Origin: Ascaris suum
Lineage: Eukaryota > Nematoda > Chromadorea > Rhabditida > Ascarididae
Direction of reading: 5' to 3'
Length of the DNA stretch: 64,000 nt
Assembly: GCA_013433145.1 (NCBI GenBank)
Contig: CM024190.1
Coordinates: 5,394,001-5,458,000, forward strand
The position numbers were made by a program, and so were the translations under genes. Positions 22,991-34,182 of this stretch are shown one piece after another; the first letter of the stretch is position 1; each line of letters starts with the position of its first letter. The notes beneath the pieces are model-generated. The model saw only the letters and a program-made list of their open reading frames with translations. It searched no databases and had not been told where the DNA came from.

Positions 22991-25900
22991 GTAGCCCCAT
23001 TTTTGTTATCTGTTCGTCAGACGCACTAATCTGCATTTATCCGCTATCCGCTGCTTGGCTCAATTCGCAGCGTTTGGTTTTTTAATGTCTGTCTGCTATT
23101 TTTCTTTGCTTTGTATTTGCGCTGTACTTCCTTGTTTAATAGTAATATCGATCACAGAGAAGTTTGTTGTATTCTTTAAATGTGATTTTCTCCGAATTAA
23201 CGTTCGTTATGCTTCCTTGAAGGACGTTTGCATAGTGGTGCTTCTTATGAAAAACGCAATTTAGGATAAAACGACTCACAATGATTCTCCACGTATCGCC
23301 ACCGTTTCATTTCATTGTCAGGATATTTCCTGTGGAAAAACTTCAGAGGGCATTTGTAACAGCTCTTTAAACTAGGCTTACTTAGTGCAGTAATATATGC
23401 GATCGAAGAGAGATTTGGTTTGCAAATGAAAATGTTGGCTAATACTATGAACGCAGTAATACGTTGCAGTCAAGCTGAAACGGAAATAACCTTTGCGGAC
23501 TCTTTAAAGAGACGCAAAAATTAAGTTATGTTGTTCACTGGATCATCAATAAGATGCGCCACTTTTTTTAAAGGCATCATGATAATGCTAGAACGACGAT
23601 AGATAGAGCGTTATTTGGTGCAAACAAATTTAAGTGAACCGCCTATTGTGGTTAACTCATTCGTGAAGCGCTGTAATGTTGTTTGTTACACAAACTAGCT
23701 GCTTGCCACTCGTCCTACTTCCCATCCGTGTTCTTCTTCTCCTCTTTTTTTTCCATTCACTTAATTCTGAGTGTTATGTAAAGGAAGGAAAGAATAACAA
23801 CTGCGAAATACGTTATGAATGATGAGAGATTCTGACGCAATGAACTGCAGTCGCAGATTCGAAACGATTGTAGTGCGTTGATAGATGTATTCTGGATGCG
23901 ATAGTGGTCTTCACTCGTAAAATCGATTTTAATTTGGGCTATCGCATATGATATTTGCATTTCGAATGTTTTTGCGGTCGAAGAAAAGAAAGGAAAGCGG
24001 ATTGAGGAAAGTTGAAATGGTTAAATATACTTGAAAAGCGTATTTAAAAAAAAAGGTAAAATGCTTCATGCCGAAGATGCAAACATCAAAGCACCCAATC
24101 CGCAACGATTCTAGACCCGAGGCACCCTCACTAGTACCTTGTGCTATTGAGGAGACACCTGTCATCATTGTTGAATCCATTGTCACCACTGCTGAATCCA
24201 TTCCTTCCGCTTGTTTACCGAACGTCACGTCACTTCCACGGTAGCAGATAATACTTAGATCCGTTAACGAAGTAGAGAGGTGGCATAGAACTGTGGGTAC
24301 GGTTTTTTTTTTCGGAACTAAAGAAGGAGTGCTGAAATTTGCTCGAAACCAAAACAAACAGACGTATTTTTTAAAATGCAGTTTTAAAGGAGACACCATC
24401 AAAAACTTGGACGATAGGCAGCTCGAAAAATGGGCAGAGACCTAAAGCAGATCTGACTTTTGACATTCTCGTCGTCTAACCGACTTGTCACCAGACATCC
24501 CTCAAGCGTTTTTATTAGTAATATTGCCTGGATAATATAATATTGCGTTGACCGTTGTTGGTGCTCGTTGCGATGGTTCAAAAAATCCGCTGATGCAACA
24601 AAATACTTTGTACACGTAAACGTCATTAATGAATAGCAACGACTTTTGACGTAGAGACTTAACGACGAGCTGAAGCTAGGTTGAAAGCTTTCCTCAAATG
24701 TCGACCGAATTGCAACTTGTTCCACCCTCAAGTTGACTTGTTTTTTGAAAGGTTGCAAGTGGTTTAAGGCGGAAAAAGTGCGCCTAATGCTGCTTTTATT
24801 TAAAGATTCACTATGTGAAATTAGCAAGAATAGAAGCATATTTGAAGGATGAAATATGATTCAGATAGCCACATTTTAGAAAACTATAGTTTCTAAGCGC
24901 CATCTCGATTGCATTGAGTGCTATCATGTTTATTTCTTGCCGAATATTTGTTTCTAAATTTTTCTATTCGTGAAAAGATTTGGCGCAATTTCTCGGCAAA
25001 TTTCTTTTTCTTGTTTCTGCGAAAGTTTTGCTGAAATTTTCAATAGATTTATAATTTTGCCACACCAATAGTCCTTTCCTTATTTAATTTAAGTAGTTAT
25101 TCAATAAATGAATATCAATAATTTCAATTGCTAATCGCATTACTGAATAATTGTGGAATTCACTTCTGATATGCTTAAACGATTTCATTCCATTTAGAAA
25201 CATCAGTAAATTTTGACCCCTATGAAAGAATTCATTTCGTCTATTTTTTAATTGTTTTTAAGCACCCATTCAAAAACTACACTATAGTTTTCGTTGTGTT
25301 TTTCCCTCTTAAATTTTGGTTTAAAAAAAAGAAGAAAATCTGTATTTCAATTGATTTGACAATATAAATATCGAAATTTCAGCCAGTTCTGTATTAGTTT
25401 AGCAAAAAAAATGTTCAATTTTGCCGAGGAAATGTTGATCAAGACGTCTATATTAGTGGAATAATTCGGCATTATAACAATCCTATGGGAGCAAAGAAAA
25501 ACCTATTTTATTTCACTAAACAATTACGGTTTCAACGTAAATAAAATTTTTGTGCCATTTTCGCCACAATATACTTCCAAAACTTATTGCAGTAGTTTTC
25601 TATTTACTTTTTTTTCTTTTTTTGCGAAATCTCGGCTTATCTTCATCGATATTTGCAAAAATCTTGGATAGCTTTCAGTATTTATTGATTATTCACCATT
25701 TTATTATAAAATAAAGATGTTTTTTCTCTTAGAATGGATAATTTTTCGTGAAAGATATTTTCCCGTTAAAATGCTTCATTTTTGACTGCAATCTTTATTT
25801 TCCTGTTTATTTATATGGCGATGTTTTTTTTTTTTTTTTTTTGCAAATTGCGAGTGAAGTTATCGCTTTTCGGACGAGTGAAATACAATATCTGCAGTTT

Positions 25901-27707
25901 TTTTCTTTGCAAATGAGATTTGTCGACTGTAGGCGCAGTAATTTTTTGCACTCTGACACTTCGCTGAACGATCTCGGCAAGTTGCAGGTTTTTTCTTTCG
26001 AAATTACTTTCAGTCAACGTTGATCCCAATTGCAGTATTCAACCTTTCAGTTCTACCATACTTGAGACGAATAAATTACAGTTTAACCCAATATTTGTCC
26101 TTATAAGTTTAATATGTTTTAGCTCCTAGCAAATTTCATCTGATTTCAATTCCGTTCCTAATAGAATTTCATTCATTTATTCAACTTCATAATTAGCGAA
26201 GTTTATTTCGAACATTGCGAGTTTGAAGCGCATACATTACTGTCAATTTTCTCATTAAAAATTACTTTATTAAAAAATTTTCATGATTTTTTATTCAGAT
26301 CGTTATAAGATGTTTACTTTTTTTGAGTCGCACAAGCCCTCAAATTATGCGGGAAGACATCCTTAAACGTATTGATGTGCCAAAATTTACAATGCAATGC
26401 AAATGTAGATCTTCTTGAAGAGAAAATTGGCATCACTTATTGGCCAAGAAATTGCAAACCTTTGTAAGCATCAAACATATGAAATGCGACATGAGACAGT
26501 CCCAATGAAATATGTTTAGAAGACTTTTACAGCTGCACTCAAGTGATTCAATATTTCCAAAAAGAACTGAGAACGGTAATCGTCGTCATTCACAGTGGCA
26601 GAAATGTTTTCGACGAAGAAATCCCTTTTTTAGCAATTTTGAGTCGTAAAGGCACTTTAATTTGATTGGGATGTTCTGATGTATTGAGGAACCATTCTTT
26701 CGAGGAGACCAGAATTGATTTCGAAAAGCTGAGAAGCTAATAAGTTCACAGACTGAAATTACATCCAATGGTTTTGTATAGGGAACTCCCCGTCGAGTAA
26801 GCCCAGAAAGCAGTTTCAAAAAATGTGACTACTATTTCCTCGTTCATGGCGGCGTCGAAGTCGACTCATTCTTTTGGCTTTTTTTGGAAGGTGGGGGGTG
26901 GAGGGTGGGGAAGTGGAGGAAAGCTCAAAATAATAATCCTTATTTTTAGAAATCTATTCCTCCAGTATCTGAGCTTGAAATTTGGGATGGCTAACATCCA
27001 AGAATGGACTCGATCTCAGAGGTCATTGCTTGCGCAGTTCTTAGTCACTGCTTTTTTAACATCAAGCAGCTATAAGGAGTTTTGAAACGAAAATAAATAT
27101 GCAAAAAGGGTGTCAATGTGGAAAATCTTACATCAGACATTGCAAAACCCTAGATCAGAAGTATTTATTAAAGAGTGGTTAATATGACAATATTTATCCA
27201 TTTAAGTTCAACGAGGTGGAGGAGTATTTTGCGTCGTAGCCTGACGTCATTCTCAGCGGTTGAATATATCGTGCATTGATTGGCTTAAACGCCGCACACA
27301 CCAATGCAAACGCTCTACGCGGTTGCGATCCTTGATTAGCTCGCCTCTCACTCTTTGCTTTCAGAGACACACTTACCGATTTAACCTCACTCTTCTTCTT
27401 CAATTGACGTTGATATTTAAGGTGAATATTAGTTTCATAAACGTTATGCTTGAACTCTATCACTGAATGCTATCTTCATCACAAGTTGCTTAATCAAAAT
27501 TATTCACACTAATCCTCATTCTTCAACACTTGAGAGTTACTGCATCCGCAACGTCTACGAGTATTAAAATAATCTCGTCACCGAGCATTTAATATATCTA
27601 TAATTGCATTTTATTTACTCTCAAAAAAAATTTCCAAAAGGTGATATTTGTTCACTTGTTTGCCGATTCACATATTTCAACATTCATCTTATTAGGCCGA
27701 AGAAAAT
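22991..27707. other. AT-rich gap with isolated exon-like frames
   Basis: No recognised gene. A + strand frame from ATG 24068 to TAG 24244 (58 residues, start MPKMQTSKHP) has balanced codon use and ends at a donor-like CG|GTAGCA. It overlaps a long open - strand frame, so the strand is uncertain. At 27200-27460 a - strand frame rich in Lys, Arg and Ser is open for 89 codons. A run of T lies at 25826-25841. Nothing here matches a known family. Confidence 0.4.
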
Positions 27708-27995
27708 TTAAAAAGCAAATATTCGATGCTTTTTTTTTGAATCCTCTCTATAAAAATCGCTCTCTTTTCTACTGAGTTTGCCGTTTAATGCATCTTCAAA
27801 TTTTTCATCTAAGCGAGCGTCATCTGAGACTTCGAATATTTCGCACTCGACGTCTCGAGTAGCAACTCAAGTGAAGCTTATATTTTGTGAAGTGAAATAT
27901 TTTAGATGTGCAGATGTTCTAATGATGTGCGCCGCAAGTTTCGGCTCTGTAGCAGCTAACCAGTTATACTGCTTTAAAATGCCTTCGTCATAAAA
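27708..27995 (-). pseudogene. Minus-strand coding-like frame broken by one in-frame TGA (tentative)
   Basis: Reading the - strand from 27995 gives FYDEGILKQYNWLAATEPKL..., about 42 residues to a TGA at 27869-27867. In the same frame it continues VATRDVECEIFEVSDDARLD... for some 50 residues to a TAA at 27710-27708. Both halves have the charged composition of real protein, which suggests either a decayed gene or two exon pieces. I do not recognise the family. The opposite strand carries an uninterrupted serine-rich frame of 71 residues (27778-27993), so a chance antisense effect is possible. Confidence 0.22.
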
Positions 27996-28478
27996 TCACG
28001 TAAGTGAAGATCGTTAGGCCGCTTCCGGCGAGTGGCAAATGATTTCCACTGCTGTTCACTGCACGAACCTAATTCTATATCTTAAATATGGCGGGTTGCA
28101 AAAGTCACGCCATGATCGCCCACAGATTGGTACTAATACTCCCGGATATCAAATAATGGAGAGAATCGAATTGCTCAGATCGCCGAGGTTTTTGAGCATG
28201 GAGGCACTTTTCGAAGAATTCACAGATTTAATTTTAGGGGTGGGATCGGTGCATTGAACTCTTCGGGCATGGTTTTTTGAAAATTACGTTGCACTATTAT
28301 TTAAAATATAATTCGATTCACCTTATTGAAGCCTTTCTTATTTGTTTTCCACTTCTCATAGTGGCATGAATGTACGCTTCCGTCACTTCTTCCAGTGCTA
28401 GCCTTTCTACTCTTAGAAAATGTCTGGAAATAGCGTATTGCGGGATTAGACATCTTTAATGGCATTCTTCGCACACCT

Positions 28479-28499
28479 CCCCCCCCCCCCCCCCCCCCC
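28479..28499. repeat. Poly-C tract, 21 bases
   Basis: An uninterrupted run of 21 C, followed by T and CCCT. It is one of the longest homopolymers in the window. Confidence 0.95.
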
Positions 28500-29118
28500 T
28501 CCCTCTATCACCTCGTTTCTCCAAACTTTAATTCTTTGGGAGCCAGGTATTTGCTAATCAATCACTCCCGTTGCTGAATAAAAAGATCCCAGTCATCTGC
28601 ACACAAGTTGTATTTGTGGTCTGCGGCCCGATTTCATTAATTTAACACTACAGATTAAAGAACGAATTGTCGTTTGTTGGTTATCCAGACATCTCTGCAT
28701 TTTGGTAGATCGCGATACTCATTGATGAAGGGCACTGCAACATACGATTTTTTAATTGTTTCCCATAGAATTGTGCATATAAAGGCTTGTTTTTTATTCC
28801 ATTTTCCGTTCGTTTTATTCTAATTCCGAAGCAAGCTAATATGTAAATTAATCAGTGCCTTTAAAAAAAAATTTGTTTTTATGTTTAGCACATAATTCTT
28901 TTTCCACCACTCTATACTTCCGATTGAACAGTCGAAAAAAAAACTTCGAATGTACATTTTAAAGAATTATGTGTAACTAACGAATTCATCACCGCTCTTT
29001 GTATTTCCTCGTTCTCCATTTACAGCCCTCTATCTGTACAGAATTCGTTTGAAGCCTATCAGCTGTTTGTTGTGTAATTCCCCATTTCGAGGTTAAAAAA
29101 AAAGAATAGCATCATAAT

Positions 29119-29215
29119 CTGTATTATATGCATTCATTATATACGTATCTGTGTTATATGTCTCCATTACATAACCATATGTGTTATGTGCGTTCTTTAC
29201 AATAAGCTGTATTAC
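29119..29215. repeat. Imperfect tandem repeat, unit about 30 bases, three copies plus a partial
   Basis: Units begin at 29119, 29149, 29179 and 29207. Each starts with a form of CTGTRTTATRTG followed by a YATTAYATA-like segment. The spacing is 30, 30 and 28 bases. The copies differ at several positions, so the array is old. Confidence 0.7.
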
Positions 29216-30611
29216 AAACCTCCTTATAGCGATTGTTGTTATCTCATAACGTGAAATAATAAAATCTCAAATTAGCAGTCCTTTTTTTAAAGCAAACTTA
29301 GGCAAAAGTTTTTAAACGAAACAATAGAATAATTAAGACTTGATAAACGTTGGTGCGCAACTATTGTTCGCTGTTTTAATGTGTATGTACTCATGTTATG
29401 ATTGAATATTATATCAGGTCATATCCTACTCATTTAAATGAATTCCAGAAATTTTATTTCATCATATTGTTTACGGTTCAGAAAAAAAAAGACAGAATTT
29501 ATATTGTGATTTGATCAAATTGCATTAATGTTCATCAAGATGAGAAATATGCTAATATGCGCTATTGAGGTTTCCACAAAGAGCACATTGGAGGATGCGG
29601 AAAAGATGGGAAGTTCGATTGCTTTACTTTCATGCTGCAGTGGCATTCATTTGCGTAGCCACTATTCCTATTCACTATCTCCAACAATTTGTCCGGCAAA
29701 TAATCTCATCATAAAATTCGCAACTTTTAACTAGACCTTACTCGTTATCTAAGAATATCAATACTTAATAGAAATTGTGTGTTAAATAATCGCATTAATA
29801 AAGGCATAAACATTGAACGTTTGCATTTTTTTTTCACGACTATTTTGCTTTTTGGTTTTTCGTCGATCACCTGGAAAGTTTTATAATTTTTTCTTGTATT
29901 TTATAGCTTAAATTCCTCTATTGCTATTTCTCTAATACGATGGGATCATTGTGAAAATAATTATTTATGATTTTTTTAAAAATAACTAACGTTCAACGCG
30001 GAAATATTTTAAGCGCTATTTTTTGAGTGACATTTCTTCGATTTGCTGTCGCGATCGTACTACGCATCGCATTTTGCTTTCCTTCGTGCAGTAATTGCCT
30101 TTAAAGAATGCCGATCGTAACATATAGCTTAATCCTCAAACCTATAGGTGCTTATTTTTTAGCAACACAAATGCTCTCACGTTTTTCGTCTTCCCACCCT
30201 CCCCCCTCCCTCCGGCCCGCTCCCTCGGCGATTAGCTTCTCACCGTCGGTGCAGATTTTTGTTAAAGTTTTGTTTCCGTCGTCTTACCTCCCTCTCTCCC
30301 CACTTGTCACGTCCCCCACGCCGCCCACTCCTCCTCTCCCCCACTCCTTCTTCCCATCCCCACGCACACGAAGTTCGATTTTTGATTATTCCATGTTATT
30401 CACTCGTGATAATGTAAGAATGTTGGGCTCTGTTTTGCCTCTTTATCCTTGATTTGTCACCGAAAGATTTGCAAATTCCTTCTCTTTCAAGGCTCGACCA
30501 GGTGCTGTGTCATCTGGCAGTAATAGTAGGAGAAATTAAGTTCTTTTTATTGAGCCTCAATAAAATCAACAATAATAAGGCGGAGGGAGAACAAATACAA
30601 CGGAAGGGGGG

Positions 30612-30758
30612 ATGTCGCTCCGACAATACCTTGGCACGAAGGGTGCCGCCTCCGCGCCAACGAGCACCAGGAACTCCTCACACCCTGGCTACTTCGCTGC
30701 CGGAATGCGCACCGCTACGGTCCGAAACGACCCTCGCAAAGATGACACCCCCACGTGA
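30612..30758 (+). CDS. Possible orphan 5' coding exon
   Basis: ATG at 30612 opens a GC-rich frame of 48 residues (MSLRQYLGTKGAASAPTS..., ending RKDDTPT). It runs exactly into a strong donor, AC|GTGAGA, at 30754/30755; without splicing it stops at TGA 30756-30758. The sequence is much richer in G and C than its surroundings. I do not recognise the peptide. It lies upstream of junctophilin on the same strand and could be an alternative first exon, but its phase (2) does not fit the phase-0 acceptor at 39477/39480, so an intermediate exon would be needed. An overlapping longer + frame (30454-30810) weakens the case. Confidence 0.3.
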   Translation: MSLRQYLGTKGAASAPTSTRNSSHPGYFAAGMRTATVRNDPRKDDTPT

Positions 30759-30966
30759 GAAACTAACAAACAAACTCATGTCCTTAATCAAACACGCTGT
30801 CCTTTTATAACACCGACCCTTGCCTCAAAGCATTTGTAGATGGTTTGCTCCGCTTTATGTTCATCGCTTCTCTGCTCCGCCTGAAAGCAGTTGATGTACA
30901 GTTTATTGATCGCCCCTTACAATAATACTTTAAGGTAGGAAAAAGCTTAAGTAGGATGTTTAACTT

Positions 30967-30994
30967 GTTTATATCGTCGAGTTTATATCGTCGA
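30967..30994. repeat. Two exact copies of a 14-base unit
   Basis: GTTTATATCGTCGA occurs twice head to tail (30967-30980 and 30981-30994), followed by GTCGAG. Confidence 0.9.
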
Positions 30995-31439
30995 GTCGAG
31001 CTTGTTATGCGGATTGGAGCAGTAAAGGCGACCATAAAGTAGGATGTTCTCTGGAAAAAGAAATCTGAGTTTTTTCCAGATATCAGTCGTGGAATGTTCA
31101 AAGTATTCTCACAACTATGACGTCTCACAAAAATCTGGCAAGCCCCCCTCCCCTTCAAACGACCTCCGACTCTTCAGCCATCACCTGTTTACATCCCGCC
31201 CCCGAAAAACAAAGCAATGTGTTGAATACACTATGCTGAATACATCTTGGTTTTAATTTTGAAAGCTCCATCTCCATTTACTGCGTTCGTGGAAGCGTAA
31301 AAACGACTGCTGCGAATCGCCGCCTTTTCTGTCTATGTGGCTCTCTCGTGTGTCTGGCATGAAATATCGATTTCAAGGGTTTATAAACGAAAAATTTCTG
31401 GATGAGTGACACGCTCAAGGACTGTGCAACTGACTGGAT

Positions 31440-32110
31440 GCTGGCATAAACGGGGAAGAGTGGCAGATGGTGAAGAGAGAAAGAGGTAGAGAAGGCAAGA
31501 GAGACAGAGGAACGTCGAGCAGTGAAAAATCTCAAACGGTTTAGCTTAGCTTTGAACGAGTGCAACCGAGAGATTAGTTCAGCAGAAAGTGAAGCACAAA
31601 CTGTCACCGTAGCTCTTCTGTAAGGGAGTTAACATCGACTGTAGTTTTTCTTTCTAAGCTTTGAGTCGAATGAAGGCGGTCATTTCGCTGCCTAGTGAGA
31701 CGTTTGGACACAACTGCTGTCATATCGACTAATTTTTTACCATATGTGGAGTTGTGCGATGACGAATGAGTATGGCTACATCAAGGTGTACTTAGTAACG
31801 ATAGAAACTTAATCAAGCAAAAATAAACCTAGACAGTTTTATTTTTGCGTAAATAACGAACACTGTGAATATGCTGCAATAGAGGTGTTCTTTTTTGTGA
31901 GTAAGAAGCAGTGGATGTTCATTGGAGTTAGTCGATGTGCGTGTTGAAGTAGATAGACGTTTGAGGAGAGTGCAAGCGTTTAGCAACGACGACGAGCGGC
32001 TTGAGTTGGTAAGCAAAAAGAGAGATCGAACTGCAGCCCGAACTGAAGCAAAAGCAAGCTCAGCTTTTCGATGCAAAGTTGTGTAAACGGCTGCGTGCAG
32101 TGTGCTTCAT
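31440..32110 (+). promoter_or_regulatory. Possible untranslated first exons or promoter region
   Basis: Two purine-rich segments on the + strand end at good donor sites: CT|GTAAGG at 31620 and TTG|GTAAGC at 32009. Neither needs an ATG, and both could be noncoding leader exons of a long + strand transcript, junctophilin being the next gene. The first is open for about 53 codons before a TAA but has no start codon. This rests only on composition and donor motifs. Confidence 0.25.
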
Positions 32111-32936
32111 TTTCAACAAGTTCGACATCACGTCGAACACAACGCTCCCCAATCACACACAGACATATCCATCCCATACTCCAGCTACGATTCACTAACC
32201 AACACATTGACTAACTGCTAATACTTTCTTCATGCCATCACAAAATGAGCGCACCAACATCAAGAGATTATTTCGGGTGGCATAAGAACATATGAATTTT
32301 TATGGTTATATTCGAGTAATATTATGTAGTCTTATTCTAGAACTTCTTGCTAAATGCAACTGCAGATATTTACTGCTTAGTATGATAGAGTTAGTAGAAT
32401 TAATGTCATGCAAATGAGTGGGACTACGGCTCATGTGAATAAGAAAATTTCTTTTTTTTTAGTTGCTGAAGTGGTTCCAAAAGTCAGCTTGCAACTTTTC
32501 TCAATGATGGAACTCACGAAGTTGTAATTCTACTCAAAGTGTGAATGAATACTCATGTGATTAATAGACCTACTTGTAGCCCACATAAAACATGAGCTTG
32601 TTCAACCCTCCAACAGTTAATTTTTCAACAGAGCAAGAAAGAGTTGTGAGGGTCAAGCGTCATCTTTGAATGGTTACATATATTAGTGCTTGAAAAAGTG
32701 GCAGATATTGGCCGTTCAAAATTTTCTCGAAATGAATTGTTGAAATCATTCGATAGGATAATTTGATAGTGTTGTTGAAAAGATTAGAATTGCATCAGAT
32801 TCCATCTCTCATGTCACTAGCAAAATGAAATCTCATGATTTCTTTATTTTCTCTGTTTTTTTTTTGTTTCAAATATTCTCTCACAACAAATACTTTCGGA
32901 GACGTTAAGTTAATACTTGCTGTGCGAGACTCCCAC

Positions 32937-32974
32937 AATGTTATTATAGTTTACTTGTAAACTATAATAACATT
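32937..32974. repeat. Near-perfect hairpin, 18-base arms with 2-base centre
   Basis: Arm AATGTTATTATAGTTTAC (32937-32954) is the exact reverse complement of 32957-32974, separated by TT. Pairing stops outside the arms. AT-rich palindromes of this size can form cruciforms, or may be the relic of a small inverted-repeat element. Confidence 0.95.
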
Positions 32975-34160
32975 CGAACTTGTTTACAAACTTCATGCTT
33001 AACACTTTTGCTTGGTGCATTTTCAAGTGCTACATATTTTCGATGATTTAACGGTTTTTTAAATCTTTTATTAGTTTTAGAGGAGTCGATCAATTCACTT
33101 CTTATATATAGTTTTGTTTCATTTCATTGATAGTCTTTATGTCTTTCTTTTATGCGATATTATTATGTGTCTTATTGATTACAAATACAAATTCTTGGAG
33201 ATGCTTCAGTAGATTGAACTCTTTATGATTGATCGTTTCTTGCTGATAATATTGTGGAAAATCAAAATTTCTCGCCACTTTTTTTCGAGAAGTTCGCTAT
33301 TTCCTCGAAATTTCTTTTAAATTTTCCCTCATTATTCAGTGAACTCTTTCGCCGAATTCATCGTTCCACATAACACAACGCTCAATATCAAAACAAAACT
33401 ATTCGCTTATATGGTTGTTGTATGCGTTCAGTATATAATATGCAATTATTTATAAGATAATATGGAGAGTAAGAAGCATCGATATCTCTTTTTCTTTCTT
33501 TCATAAAGCACATTCACTAAGCAATGGCGATCCTTCACAGTGATTCGCGCGTTTCTTTTGAGGGCATATTTGGCACATTATGAAATATTATTATCGAATA
33601 TAAACTATATTAGAGTCGAAGTTGGAGTTTTAATTCGCATTGAGAGTTTACATTGTTTTTCTTTTTCATTCTCCTCTTTTTTCATTTTTGATGAAGCACC
33701 ACTGTTGCATGTCGTTGAGCAAGCAAAGAGACGAGCAAGTGTCAACGCTTTCAGCAATATAACAGTTGAATCGAAACACGCCTTCTGCTTAAGTTTTCAT
33801 CGTTAGCCGCGTCGCGTTGTCAACTCATCGCTCTAAGCAAATATGCGAAACAAACGGTAGCGTTTTGTAATACTCTTCCTGTAGGCAACACTTTTATGCA
33901 TCTCTTACAGATGATGTAGTTTGGTGTGCAACAATTCCACATCATATTCCACATCGTGCAACAACTCGACCTCAGGTCCCACTTAGCTCCTCAACTAAAA
34001 AATAATAGAGTAATGGTTGCGTTGAAATGCATCACTTCACAATGGGGCCCAACCAAAGAGATGTGAAAGGAAAATGATCGATAAATGCGGCACTACGGGA
34101 GAGTTGGCTTACAACGAATAGAAGAACGATTCAGGAATTTTAGTTCTGTCCATGAGATGA

Positions 34161-34182
34161 CTCTCTCTCTCTCTCTCTCTCT
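34161..34182. repeat. (CT)11 microsatellite
   Basis: A pure CT dinucleotide run of 22 bases. Confidence 0.95.

Larger units (their letters stand above)
27996..30611. other. Gene-poor stretch with repeats
   Basis: No gene recognised. It holds the 21-base C run, an imperfect 30-base tandem repeat (29119-29215), AT-rich DNA, and from about 30180 to 30370 a very C-rich, G-poor segment. That segment looks like low-complexity promoter-type DNA preceding the possible coding exon at 30612. Confidence 0.5.

Noticed and set aside
30108..30452. A 114-codon plus-strand frame rich in Pro and Ser.
   Set aside because: Its length comes from a C-rich low-complexity tract without stop codons; there is no protein-like pattern.
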